Source: Bog-473 sp963736525 (GTDB taxonomy: Bacteria; Actinomycetota; Acidimicrobiia; Acidimicrobiales; RAAP-2). From it: a DNA stretch of 64,000 nucleotides. Position 1 is the stretch's first letter; each line of letters opens with the position of its first letter. Below are positions 51,462 through 60,487 of the stretch, piece by piece. Location of the stretch: the NCBI GenBank assembly GCA_963736525.1, contig CAVTPF010000025.1, positions 1 through 64,000 of the forward strand. Direction: 5' to 3'. The notes under the pieces were generated by a model, which did not search any database, was not told where the DNA came from, and was given only the letters and a program-made list of their open reading frames with translations. The position numbers and the translations under genes are program-made.

Positions 51462-53081
51462 CTAGCCGAGCTCGATCGCCTTCACGAGCAGGAGTATGAC
51501 GGCGACGACGAGGTAGGCCCGCATGGCGTACATCCCGAGCAGCCGGCCGCGGGACCACTGGGGGCGGTTGAGGAGGTTCAGGGGTGGCATGCGCCAGGTG
51601 GAACGGCGTTCTTTCCAGTCGGGTGGCTCCGCCTCCTGCCTGCCCCGCCCGCCCCACAAGACCACCCCCATCACCACATAGCCGGCGAGCAGCACCCCGC
51701 CCAGGACCAGCGCCAGCAGGTTCACATCGATGTTGGAGAACAGCGTCGTCGCCATCAGCACCAGCGACAGCATCAACAGGATGGAGACGATCACGCCGGC
51801 CACGACGTTGAGCCAGGGGCGGTTGACCCACGGACCGAGCACGTCCTTGTCATTGCAAAGGAGGAGGAGGAAGACGGTGGCGCTGGGCAGGAGGACACCG
51901 GCGAGGGCCTGCACCCCGGTCGTGATGAGGCCCAATGGCGCGCCGGGGATCAGCACGATGCCCGCCGCGCCGACGACCATGGCGGCAAACGCCCCGTAGA
52001 AGAATTTGGCGTCGCGGAAGGACCGGTGCAGCGAATGGCGGGCGCCGAAGACGTCGCCGAACGCGTACGACGTGGACAGGGTGACCGAGGCGGCTCCGAT
52101 GATCGACGCGTTGAGCAGGATGAAGGCGAACATGGTCCCGGCCGCCCCCCCGACATAGTGCTGGAGGCCCCGGGCGACGCCACCGGCGTCGGTGAAGTGG
52201 CCGGCAATCGCCGTGCCCGAGAAGGCCGTGGCCACGACCGCCATGAGAAGCGACGCGGCAAAGACGGTGACCAGCGACCCCAGGACGGTGTCGACCCGCT
52301 CGTAGTTGATCCAGCGGGGGGTGATCCGCTTGTCGACGATGTTCGACTGCTGGAAGAACAACTGCCACGGAGCCACCGTCGTCCCGACGATGGCGATGAT
52401 GAGGAGCACCGAGGTCGAGTTGAACCCGCCCTGGACGCCCGGGACTGTCAGGCCGTGCAGGAAGGCGCTCGGCGAGGGATGGCTCTCGACGGCGAGCGGG
52501 ATGACCAAGAAGTTGGCGACGATGAAGACGAACATGAACCGCTCCCACCTGCGGAAGCTGCCCGTTGCCGTCATGACGATCAGTGCCAGGCCCGCGAGGG
52601 GCACCGAGACGTACTCGCTGACGCCGAAGTAGCCGAGCGCCAAGCTGATCCCGATGAACTCGGTGGCGATGGTGAGGAAATTGAGGATGAAGAGATCGCC
52701 CACCGAGAACGCCCCCCAAAACTTCCCGAAGCGCTCGTTGATCAGCCGAGCATGGCCGACGCCGGTGACGGCACCGAGGCGGACCACCATCTCCTGGTTC
52801 ACGATCAGGACGGGTATGAGCAACGGCAGGGTCCACAGCAGCGTCAGCCCGTAGTTCTGCCCCGCCTGGGCGTAGGTCGCGACACCGCCGGCGTCGTTGT
52901 CGCCCACCATGACGATGAGACCGGGGCCCATGATGGCGAGCAGCGTGAGAACCCTCGCCCACCACGATCGCCGCGCCGCGGTGTCGTGCTGGCGGATGGT
53001 GCCGAAGGCACCCTCGATGTCCCCGAGGTGGGCCTCGTCGAGGACCGCCGTCGCGCCGTCATCCTCCTGCGGGTCGGGCAT
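51462..53081 (-). CDS. NRAMP-superfamily divalent metal transporter with altered binding site
   Basis: A 539-residue membrane protein with about 11 helices. The first-helix motif DPGN of Mn/Fe transporters is DAGG here (residues 63-66 in MVGDNDAGGVATYAQAG), and the sixth-helix MPH is APW (VGTTVAPWQLFF). Loss of the Met and Asn ligands is a feature of NRAMP relatives that handle harder ions such as Mg2+. The cytosolic tail is Arg/Trp-rich. AAGGAGG lies five bases from the ATG. The MgtE-N/CBS gene precedes it by 226 bases on the same strand, which fits Mg2+ or Mn2+ homeostasis. Confidence 0.85.
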   Translation of the reverse strand: MPDPQEDDGATAVLDEAHLGDIEGAFGTIRQHDTAARRSWWARVLTLLAIMGPGLIVMVGDNDAGGVATYAQAGQNYGLTLLWTLPLLIPVLIVNQEMVVRLGAVTGVGHARLINERFGKFWGAFSVGDLFILNFLTIATEFIGISLALGYFGVSEYVSVPLAGLALIVMTATGSFRRWERFMFVFIVANFLVIPLAVESHPSPSAFLHGLTVPGVQGGFNSTSVLLIIAIVGTTVAPWQLFFQQSNIVDKRITPRWINYERVDTVLGSLVTVFAASLLMAVVATAFSGTAIAGHFTDAGGVARGLQHYVGGAAGTMFAFILLNASIIGAASVTLSTSYAFGDVFGARHSLHRSFRDAKFFYGAFAAMVVGAAGIVLIPGAPLGLITTGVQALAGVLLPSATVFLLLLCNDKDVLGPWVNRPWLNVVAGVIVSILLMLSLVLMATTLFSNIDVNLLALVLGGVLLAGYVVMGVVLWGGRGRQEAEPPDWKERRSTWRMPPLNLLNRPQWSRGRLLGMYAMRAYLVVAVILLLVKAIELG

Positions 53082-53307
53082 GCGTCACCTCCTTCGTGCC
53101 CCGGTGGCTCTCGTGGACGTCTCCTTCGGATCCCGGGTCGGGCGGCGCGCCGGGCGCGTCCCGGGTGGTGCGACCGCCGCGGCCGCCGTCGTTGGGGGCG
53201 GGGCGGCCTCCGGTCGTGGGCACGGACGTGACCCACGAGGCGCACTCACCCGCCGGCAGCAGGCTACGAACGCGGCCCCGGGGCCGGTCTTCGCCGCCGG
53301 AACACCG

Positions 53308-54573
53308 TCACTCCTCGGCCGCCGTCAAGCCGAAGTCCCGCCGCCAACCCGACGGCAGGAGGAGCTCGAGGACGTCGTCAACCGTGATGACGCCCAGAAT
53401 GTTCCGGTGCTCGGGATCGAGCACCGGAGCCACGGTCAGGTTGAAGTCGGACATCTTGCGCACCGTGCCCCCGAGATCCCAATCCGGATGCACGTGCCCG
53501 AGCTCGGTCGAGGCGACCTCCGACAGCGGCTTGTCGCGCGGGCTCTGGATCAGCTGGACGGCCGACACCGACCCCGCCACATGCCCATCGGGATCGGAGA
53601 CAAACACCACGGCGAGCGCCTCCCGGGGCACCGTGCTGACCCGGATGGCCTGGAGCGCCTGCTCCACGGTCGTTGTGCCGGGCAACTGCAAGAAGTCGGG
53701 GCTCATGAGGCCACCCGCCGTCTCGGGGTGGTAGTGCAGGAGCGACCGGACCTTCCGACGCTGGGGCTCCGGCAGCAGCTCCAGAATCGGGGCCCGCCGT
53801 TCCTGGTCGATCTCCGAGATCATGTCGGCCGCGTCGTCGGGCGCCATCGAACCGAGAAGCTGGGCGGCTTCGGCGTCGGAGCGTTCCTGGACGAACTCGA
53901 CCTGGTGCTCGGGATCGAGCTCCTCGAAGACGTCTGCCTCCAAGGCCGGATCCTGGCCCACCGCCTCGATGATCTCCTCCCCCTCCTCGTGCGAGGCCGC
54001 TTCCACCAGGTCCGCGATCCGGGCCGGGTGCAGCCGGGCCAGTTTGCGGTACGGGATCCGCAGACGGGCGGTCGGCACGTGGGAGACGAAGGGCTCGATG
54101 CTGCCCCAGTCGACGATGGCGCGGGCCGCGGAGCGCTGGCCGAGCCGCCCGGGGAGGAGGCGGCGCAGGGTCCCGCGCGCCGTGGGGTCCACCCCGACGA
54201 CCTCCCAGCCCGTCTCCGTGGGCGCCAACTCGATCTCGTTGGCTCGGATGAGCCGGCCACCCACCAGGTTGATCAGGTGCCGGGCCATGAGGTCCTTCGC
54301 CAGGAGGAGCTCGCCGGGTCGCCGCTCGAAGCGGCGGAGGTCGACCTTGGCACCGTCGAAGGTGACCCGCCCGGGCTCGATGCCGGAGATCTTGCGGGCC
54401 GGCACGAAGAGCTCCCGCCCGCCGATCTTCACGACCAGACCCGTGATGGGTGGGTGCGCGCTGTCGCCGATGCGCACGATGAGGTCCTGCACGCGCCCGA
54501 GCTTGTCCCCCGTTCGCGCGTCGACAAGCGGGCGCTTGACGACGCCCGAGAGGTGGATCAGCTCATTCGCCAT
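53308..54573 (-). CDS. Soluble MgtE-N/CBS protein with N-terminal PRC-barrel
   Basis: A 421-residue cytosolic protein: a PRC-barrel-like N-terminus (LIHLSGVVKRPLVDARTGDK and on, about residues 1-80), a second barrel-like segment to about 175, an MgtE_N superhelical domain (about 175-285) and a pair of CBS domains (LMSPDFLQLPGTTTVEQAL to VITVDDVLELLLP). The MgtE membrane domain is absent. In MgtE the N and CBS domains sense Mg2+ and gate the channel, so this protein may do so for the neighbouring NRAMP-like transporter. That partnership is inferred. Confidence 0.85.
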   Translation of the reverse strand: MANELIHLSGVVKRPLVDARTGDKLGRVQDLIVRIGDSAHPPITGLVVKIGGRELFVPARKISGIEPGRVTFDGAKVDLRRFERRPGELLLAKDLMARHLINLVGGRLIRANEIELAPTETGWEVVGVDPTARGTLRRLLPGRLGQRSAARAIVDWGSIEPFVSHVPTARLRIPYRKLARLHPARIADLVEAASHEEGEEIIEAVGQDPALEADVFEELDPEHQVEFVQERSDAEAAQLLGSMAPDDAADMISEIDQERRAPILELLPEPQRRKVRSLLHYHPETAGGLMSPDFLQLPGTTTVEQALQAIRVSTVPREALAVVFVSDPDGHVAGSVSAVQLIQSPRDKPLSEVASTELGHVHPDWDLGGTVRKMSDFNLTVAPVLDPEHRNILGVITVDDVLELLLPSGWRRDFGLTAAEE

Positions 54574-55046
54574 GGCGAGTCGGCACCGTGGCGGCAGCAC
54601 GCCCCGGCCGGGGCCGGCGGGAGGGGTGGCCGGGCAGGGCCGGCACCTTCCCCCGGCAGGAGGGCACCGAGGATCCCGCGACGAGTCGCGTCCGACAGGA
54701 GCCGGAAGGCATCGCTGGCCACCGACACCCGGTCGGCGTCTCGCACCCGCGAGTACCTTCGTGCATACGCAGGTCACGATACATGTCGGGCTCTGGCGTG
54801 GCCACGCTCGGCCGACGTGACCCGCGGGGGTCCCTCCCCTTCGAGCTGCATCCCGCCTTGCCCTCCCCCCAGGCCCGTGATGCCGCGCCCGTCGACCCGG
54901 GGCGAAGACCGGCCGGCCGGTGACTGCCGCGGACGGACCGCGCTGGCTAGGCTGGCCAGCCGTTACGGCCACCCGCACGGGTGCCGTCACGGGGGCACGG
55001 GCGTCGACCGGGACCCGCGGTCGCACGCCGAACACATGACTGCACC
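54574..55046. other. Divergent intergenic region
   Basis: 473 bases between the MgtE-N/CBS gene and the divergent LCP gene. It must hold both promoters. I see no riboswitch-like fold that I can name; a short ArsR-like fragment on the minus strand is listed separately. Confidence 0.4.
54645..54746 (-). pseudogene. Possible fragment of an ArsR-type regulator
   Basis: The translation RVSVASDAFRLLSDATRRGI continuing LGALL closely resembles the first helices of ArsR/SmtB repressors (FRxLSDPTRRxIL). It then runs into Pro/Ala-rich low-complexity sequence with no recognition helix. If real, it is a decayed metal-responsive regulator next to metal transport genes. Confidence 0.3.
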
Positions 55047-56975
55047 ATGAGCCCGCCCAAATCTGAGAACGATCCCGTCGAGAAGGGGCTCCACGAGCTC
55101 GGACGCCAGATCGACGCGGCGGACGCCTCACCTTCCACTCCTTCCACCGGGCCCGCCGCGCCGGATGATGCCGTCGACGACCCGGCGGCCGGGAACCCTG
55201 CCGGGAGCCCCATGGAGAACCCTGCCGAGAACCCCGTCGAGAGGGGGCTGCACGAGCTCGGACGCCAGATCGAAGAGGCCGAGCGCGCCGCACGGGGCAA
55301 GAAGGGCGCTCGAAGGGCACATGGGGGGGCGATCGGCGGCGGCGCAGCCGCAACCGCAGCCGACGCCGAGGCGGTGGAGCGGCGGGGCCCGGCCCACGCC
55401 GCTCCCAAGAAGAAGGCGCGGTCGCGGCGGCGCACCGTGGCCTGGGTCACCGGCACGATCGGGCTGGTGCTCGTCCTGATCGTCGGCGCGGCGGCGGGCT
55501 ACGGCTGGTACCTGAACCACGAGATTCATCGCATCGACCTCAAGAACCTGACCTCTGCTCCGGTGAAGGGGGCGGACGCGGGCACCGAGAACATCCTCAT
55601 GATCGGCTCGACCTCGCGCTGCGCGCTGACGGTACAGAACCCCGCCTACGGGTTGTGCTCACAGGGGGTCAACGGCGTGAACAGCGACGTCGTGATGATC
55701 TTGCACCTGAACCCGGCGACCAATTCGCTGTCCATCCTGTCCATCCCGCGTGACCTCTTCGTGCCCAATGCGCGCTCCGACGGCGCCAACAAGATCGACG
55801 CCGCGCTCTACCAGGGGGCCGATCAGCTCATCGATTCCATAGAGGAGAACCTCGGGATACCCATTCAGCATTTCGTGGAGCTCAACTTCGACAGCTTCAT
55901 CAACGTGGTCAACGCGCTGGGCGGCGTCAAGATGTACTTCCCCGAGCCCGTGTTCGACGCCTACTCGGGCCTCAACATCCAGACGACGGGCTGCATCCAG
56001 CTCAACGGCACCCAGGCCCTGCAGGTGGTACGGGCCCGCCACGTCCAGTACAAGGGTCCGGGCGTCACGACCGACGACCCCAACTACTGGCCCCAGGAAG
56101 CGCAGAGCGACATCGCGCGCATCCGCCGCGATCACGAATTCCTGCGCGTGCTGGCCACCGCCGTCAAGGCCAAGGGGCTGAGCAACCCGATCACCGACCA
56201 GCAGCTGGTCGCCGGTGTCGTGGGGCAGCTCACGGTCGACTCCGGCCTGTCGGCCGGCGACATGATCAGCCTGGTGCTCGGGTACCACAACGTCAACGTG
56301 AACTCCGCGCCGCAGCTCACGCTGCCCGTCGCGGTGGACCAGTTCGGCAGCTACACGTACCAGGGCGGCAGCTACGGCGACGTCGAGTTCCCGGCCGAGC
56401 CGCAGGACCACACGGCGATCGACCAGTTCCTCGGGCTCACGTCGACCAACGACGACACGTACTCGGGTGGCATCCTGCCGTCGCCCTCGACGGTCACGGT
56501 CTCGGTGCTCAACGGGTCGGGCGCCTACAACCAGGCCACCGACACCTCGCAGAGCCTGCAGGCCTTGGGCTTCCACATCGGCACCGTCGGCGACAGCCCA
56601 CCGGTCGGCCAAGAGGCCGAGACGGTCGTGTACTACTCGTCCAAGACGCCGGCCGAGCTGGCGGCCGCCCAGGCCGTGGCCAACTCCATGTCCGGCGCGG
56701 TGATCATGGCCGAAGATCCGAGCCAGGTGAACCCCGGCTCGCAAGTGACCGTCGTGACCGGCACCGACTTCAGCGTGAACCCGCCGCCGGCGACCACGAC
56801 CCCGACCTCGGCCGGCGGGTCTGCGGTCAGCCCGGCCACGTCGACCACCACGACCACGGCGAGCAGCGGTAACACCGGCAACACCGGCGCGTTCGCCCCC
56901 CCGACGCCGACCGTGGAGCCTCTCGCGCCCTGGGACCCCCGTTCGTGCACCCCCAGCGGGGGCGAGGGCAGCTGA
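55047..56975 (+). CDS. LytR-CpsA-Psr (LCP) family ligase with LytR_C domain
   Basis: A 642-residue membrane protein that probably attaches polymers such as arabinogalactan or teichoic-type glycans to peptidoglycan. There is a cytoplasmic N-terminal part of about 125 residues with two copies of NPVE(K/R)GLHELGRQI, then a membrane helix (TVAWVTGTIGLVLVLIVGAA), the LCP catalytic domain with the Arg-Asp motif SIPRDLFVPN and SDIARIRRDHEFLRVL, and a LytR_C domain (VTVSVLNGSGAYNQA). The tail is Thr/Ser/Pro-rich. The ATG at 55047 avoids a compositionally odd upstream extension. Confidence 0.9.
   Translation: MSPPKSENDPVEKGLHELGRQIDAADASPSTPSTGPAAPDDAVDDPAAGNPAGSPMENPAENPVERGLHELGRQIEEAERAARGKKGARRAHGGAIGGGAAATAADAEAVERRGPAHAAPKKKARSRRRTVAWVTGTIGLVLVLIVGAAAGYGWYLNHEIHRIDLKNLTSAPVKGADAGTENILMIGSTSRCALTVQNPAYGLCSQGVNGVNSDVVMILHLNPATNSLSILSIPRDLFVPNARSDGANKIDAALYQGADQLIDSIEENLGIPIQHFVELNFDSFINVVNALGGVKMYFPEPVFDAYSGLNIQTTGCIQLNGTQALQVVRARHVQYKGPGVTTDDPNYWPQEAQSDIARIRRDHEFLRVLATAVKAKGLSNPITDQQLVAGVVGQLTVDSGLSAGDMISLVLGYHNVNVNSAPQLTLPVAVDQFGSYTYQGGSYGDVEFPAEPQDHTAIDQFLGLTSTNDDTYSGGILPSPSTVTVSVLNGSGAYNQATDTSQSLQALGFHIGTVGDSPPVGQEAETVVYYSSKTPAELAAAQAVANSMSGAVIMAEDPSQVNPGSQVTVVTGTDFSVNPPPATTTPTSAGGSAVSPATSTTTTTASSGNTGNTGAFAPPTPTVEPLAPWDPRSCTPSGGEGS
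55074..55273. repeat. Duplicated 41-bp segment in the LCP N-terminal region
   Basis: The segments at 55074-55114 and 55233-55273 differ at two bases only and encode PVE(K/R)GLHELGRQI(D/E). They are 159 bases apart, with a Pro/Ala linker between. Near identity at DNA level points to recent duplication. Confidence 0.8.
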
Positions 56976-56984
56976 GCCAGGGGC

Positions 56985-57809
56985 TCAGGCGAAGATCTCG
57001 CCGCCGTTCGTGTCGAGCGCCTGCCCGGTCATGGCCGAGGACAGGTCCGAGGCGAGATACACGATGGAGCCGGCGACGTCCTCGTCACTCGGGATCCGTC
57101 CCAGCGGCACGCGCGCGTTGAGCTCGTCGACCACGACCTGGGCGGGCACCCCCCGTCCGCTCGAGGTCATTTCGATGTAGATGTCCACCGATGGGCCGGC
57201 CATCCACCCCGGGACCACGGCGTTGACGCGGACCTTGGAGGGCCCGAGCTCGTAGGCCAGGACGCGGGTCGCCGTGAGCAGCGCACCCTTCGAAATGGCG
57301 TAGCCCCCCTGCACCGGCTGCGGCTGGCGCGCCACCATGGAGGCCACCATCACCACCGATCCGCCGCCTCGTTCGCGCATGGACGGGAGCGCGGCCCGCG
57401 TCATCTGCAGCGAGCCGAAGAGGTTCGTGTCCATGATCTTGCGCCAGATCGCCAGGTCGACGTCTTCGAAGCTCTGAAACGCGTCGAACCGGAACGCATT
57501 GTTCACCAGCACGTCGATGCCGCCGAACTCCTCCGTCGCCGCCTCCATGAGGCGGCGACACGCCTCGGGGTCGGTGATGTCGGTCGGCACGGCGATGGCC
57601 TGCGCCCCGCGGCCCACCTCGGCCAGGACGTCGTCGAGGGTCGACTGCCGCCGGGCCGCCAGCACCAGGTGGGCACCATGGGCCGCCAGTGCCCGCGCCG
57701 CCTGTCGGCCCAGCCCCGGCCCGACGCCCGACACGACGCACACCTTCCCCGCCAGCAGTCCGGCTGCCGCGACCTCCCTGCTCCCCGTTTCCCGCTCGGT
57801 TGTGGTCAT
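56985..57809 (-). CDS. Short-chain dehydrogenase/reductase
   Basis: A 274-residue SDR. The cofactor motif is VSGVGPGLGRQAARAL, NNAF replaces the usual NNAG, and the catalytic Ser-Tyr-Lys are in VASMVARQPQPVQGGYAISK. The C-terminus has the DVAGSIVYLASDLSSAMTGQALDTNGG signature of classical SDRs with cofactor-independent tetramer assembly. The ATG at 57809 starts the family N-terminus. The substrate is unknown; it converges with the LCP gene. Confidence 0.88.
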   Translation of the reverse strand: MTTTERETGSREVAAAGLLAGKVCVVSGVGPGLGRQAARALAAHGAHLVLAARRQSTLDDVLAEVGRGAQAIAVPTDITDPEACRRLMEAATEEFGGIDVLVNNAFRFDAFQSFEDVDLAIWRKIMDTNLFGSLQMTRAALPSMRERGGGSVVMVASMVARQPQPVQGGYAISKGALLTATRVLAYELGPSKVRVNAVVPGWMAGPSVDIYIEMTSSGRGVPAQVVVDELNARVPLGRIPSDEDVAGSIVYLASDLSSAMTGQALDTNGGEIFA

Positions 57810-57900
57810 GGTCGAAGCGTAGAACGGCGAGGGGCGGCCATCCGCGCCAGTGTCACGCGGGCCTGGAATGATCGGCGAGAGGGTTGAGCAAAGGAGGGCC

Positions 57901-58227
57901 ATGGCCATTTGTTCACGCTGTGGGCTCGACATGACCGACGGGATCAGCTGCCTGACGGATCCCGTCGTGATCGAGGGGAGGGCCTACGCCCCCATCCGCT
58001 GGGGCCAGGAGCTCCGACCGAGGCACCGCTACGAGCCCGAGGAGTGCCGGGACTGCGGGACGCCCCTCGGCGGGGTGCACCATCGCGGTTGCTGCATCGA
58101 GCGGTGCCCGGCCTGCCACGGCCAGGCGATCGGCTGCGGGTGCGCGAGCGAGCCTCTCTGCACCTTCGAGAGCTCCCGCCCCGACCGTTGCCGGTCCCAC
58201 GTGCTGCGCCGGGTCGGCTGGCGCTGA
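57901..58227 (+). CDS. Cys/His-rich zinc-binding hypothetical protein
   Basis: A 108-residue protein with CSRCGLDM, ECRDCGTPLGGVHHRGCCIERCPACHGQAIGC (several CxxC pairs; quoted here only as an overview of positions 50-80) and CRSH near the end. At least two metal sites are likely. An ideal AAAGGAGG site precedes the ATG. Function unknown; the C-terminal part is Arg-rich and could bind nucleic acid. Confidence 0.7.
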   Translation: MAICSRCGLDMTDGISCLTDPVVIEGRAYAPIRWGQELRPRHRYEPEECRDCGTPLGGVHHRGCCIERCPACHGQAIGCGCASEPLCTFESSRPDRCRSHVLRRVGWR

Positions 58228-58230
58228 CGG

Positions 58231-58863
58231 TCAGTCGTCCGGTCCAGGTGCTCGTCCCGAGCGCCTGAGGATCGCCTCCCAGGGTCGAAGCCGGGACCCC
58301 AGCGGGACCAGGGCCGCTGCCACACGCCCCGGCACCCCGCCCTCGGCCACCGCAGCGCACACACCCGTGGCCGTGTACAGCGCGGCGGGATCGGACGGCC
58401 GGTGCCGTCCCCCGAGCGAGCGCGCCAGGTCCCAGGTGTGCAGGTGCCATTCACACGCTGCGACGGCGGCGTGGAGTCCCGCGGTGACGGTGCCGCGCGG
58501 GTAACCGAAGGGCAGGTCCCACAGCGCCGGAAGACGCTCGCGATAGGACCGGGCGACCGAGACGAACTGTGCCACCGCCTCGGGCCCCGCCACGCCCACG
58601 AGCTCCCGCAGTGCTGCGGCGTTGCGGGCCGTCAGATCGGCCAGGCCGAAGGGCGGCGCGGCATCGCCGTTCTCGGCACGGCTGAGCCAGGCGTGGTACC
58701 ACCCGGCCACCACCAGGACGTGCCGTGCCAGCTCCGTGGACGACCAGTACCCGCAGGCGGCGCGGTCCCAGCCCGCCGCATGGAGGGAGCCCGCCAGCGC
58801 CGCGAAAGCGTCGACACCCTCGTCGTACAGGCGCAAGATGTCGGCCTGGGGAACACGTGTCAC
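58231..58863 (-). CDS. MDMPI/DinB-fold metal-dependent protein
   Basis: A 210-residue protein of the mycothiol-dependent maleylpyruvate isomerase/DinB type. The metal-binding His is in TELARHVLVVAGWYHAW, and the second His-x-x-x-Asp-like site is WHLHTWDLARSLG. It starts at a GTG, with CATAGT six bases upstream suggesting a leaderless mRNA; the frame stays open for another 93 codons upstream, but these lack family similarity. It converges with the Cys-rich gene. A thiol-transfer role with mycothiol is known for the family; here it is inferred. Confidence 0.75.
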   Translation of the reverse strand: MTRVPQADILRLYDEGVDAFAALAGSLHAAGWDRAACGYWSSTELARHVLVVAGWYHAWLSRAENGDAAPPFGLADLTARNAAALRELVGVAGPEAVAQFVSVARSYRERLPALWDLPFGYPRGTVTAGLHAAVAACEWHLHTWDLARSLGGRHRPSDPAALYTATGVCAAVAEGGVPGRVAAALVPLGSRLRPWEAILRRSGRAPGPDD

Positions 58864-59203
58864 CACCGGACTATGGCACCTGCCTCGGGCACCCGCGTGG
58901 CCACCCTGCTGCTTGTAACGGGCACCGAGTTCGTCCGCCCCCGGCACCGAGAACGCAGCGTTCGGGCTCGTCCGGACCTGAGTGATCACCCGGCCCTCGC
59001 GCTCGTTTTCGTCCTTCAGGCCCACGAGGTACATGAGGGTCGGGGGCGCCACAGTGCGAACGGCTGTTGCCGCGGTGCCGCGAACCAATCCCGGTCGTTC
59101 GTCGTCCCTTCGCCGTGGCGCCGCACTTGACCCAGGTGTCACGAGTCACAAGGGTTGGGGTGCATGAGCCCCTGTCGCTTGACCCCGAGAGCCTGATCGG
59201 CCG
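58864..59203. other. Intergenic, no gene supported
   Basis: 340 bases holding the divergent promoters of the MDMPI-like and CoA-transferase genes. The minus strand stays open in frame with the MDMPI-like gene, with an ATG at 59034, but the translation shows no family similarity and no ribosome-binding site. Confidence 0.4.
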
Positions 59204-60391
59204 ATGGGGCTGCTCGACGGTGTCCGGGTGCTGGAAGCGGGACTCCTCGTCCAGGGTCCGCAGGCATCGTTGACCATGCTCGAGTGGGGCGCCGACGTGG
59301 TCAAGATCGAGCTGCCTGGCGTCGGCGATCAGAGCAGGTGGCTCCCGATCAGCCGAGAGGATCGGCGATCGGCATTCTTCGCCGCGTACAACCGCGGCAA
59401 ACGGAGCATGACCGTCGACCTCCGCGTGCCCCGGGGCCGGGAAGTCTTCTTGCGCCTGGTCGAACGAGCCGACGTCGTCATCACCAATTTCAAACCCGGC
59501 ACCATGGACGCCTGGGGCCTCGGGTACGCCGATGCGGCCGATCGCAACGAGCGGATCATCTATGCGATGGGCTCCTCGTTCGGACCCGAGGGTCCAGACG
59601 CAACACGCGAGGGTGCTGACCTCAGCGGGCAGGCCGCCGGCGGCATCATCAGCACGACCGGCGGGAACGGCAACGAACCGAGTCCGATCGGCGCCACGGT
59701 GGCGGACCACATCGCCGGCCAGAATCTCGTGGCGGGCGTCCTCGCCGCGCTGTACGCACGGGAACGCACGGGACGAGGGCAACTGGTCGAGACCTCACTG
59801 CTCGGCGGCCAGGTCTGGGCGCAGGCAGGCGAGTACACCCAGTACCTCATGTCCGGGAAAGTCTCGGGACCGAGCGGTCGCAGCCATCCGATGATTCCGG
59901 GGATCTACGGCATGTTCCCCACAGCTGACGGATGGATCGCCATTATCGGCGTCGCCGGCGCTGCGCGCGACCACTTCTACCGGACCATCGGCAGGCCCGA
60001 CCTGATCGACCGTTTCAAGCATCTCTTGTACTTCGAGGACGACAAGGCAGAACTGTGGCCGATTCTCGATGGCGTGTTTGCCGCGAGAACAACCGCCGAG
60101 TGGTGCGAACTGCTGGGTGCCGCGGGACTGCGCTTTGCCCCCGTTCGCAGCCACTCGGACGTCGTCGACGATCCCGGCGTCTGGGCCAACCGCTACATCA
60201 CACGCGCCGACGATGCAGACCCTCCCGGCTCTCGCGTCGCGATGGTCAGAGCCCCGGTCCGGTTCACCGAGCCCGCGCCAACGGTGGGGTCGCACGTCCC
60301 GGAGCTGGGGCAACACACCGAGGAGGTCCTGCTCGAGGCCGGCTACTCCTGGGACGACATCGCGTCCCTCTCAGCGGACGGTGCCATTTGA
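59204..60391 (+). CDS. CaiB/BaiF family III CoA transferase
   Basis: A 395-residue class III CoA transferase. It has the family N-terminus (GLLDGVRVLEAG, WGADVVKIELPGVGDQSRW), the NRGKRSMTVDL segment and the catalytic Asp in REGADLSGQAAGG, plus QGQLVETSLL-like RGQLVETSLLGG. These enzymes move CoA between carboxylic acids. Nearby are an acyl-CoA ligase and a VOC protein, so degradation of a carboxylic acid, possibly carnitine- or steroid-like, is conceivable, but not shown. Start ATG at 59204. Confidence 0.92.
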   Translation: MGLLDGVRVLEAGLLVQGPQASLTMLEWGADVVKIELPGVGDQSRWLPISREDRRSAFFAAYNRGKRSMTVDLRVPRGREVFLRLVERADVVITNFKPGTMDAWGLGYADAADRNERIIYAMGSSFGPEGPDATREGADLSGQAAGGIISTTGGNGNEPSPIGATVADHIAGQNLVAGVLAALYARERTGRGQLVETSLLGGQVWAQAGEYTQYLMSGKVSGPSGRSHPMIPGIYGMFPTADGWIAIIGVAGAARDHFYRTIGRPDLIDRFKHLLYFEDDKAELWPILDGVFAARTTAEWCELLGAAGLRFAPVRSHSDVVDDPGVWANRYITRADDADPPGSRVAMVRAPVRFTEPAPTVGSHVPELGQHTEEVLLEAGYSWDDIASLSADGAI

Positions 60392-60487
60392 CGGCAGCCG
60401 CACACGGCCGCCGTCAGTGGTAGCCGTGTGACTCGTCTATGTCAGGTGCCGATGTACCGACGCCGCGATCGAGTTTGACGGGACTGT

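Noticed and set aside
54574..55046. Mg2+ or Mn2+ riboswitch upstream of the MgtE-N/CBS gene
   Set aside because: No conserved M-box or yybP-ykoY core sequence could be found; GC-rich hairpins alone are not evidence.
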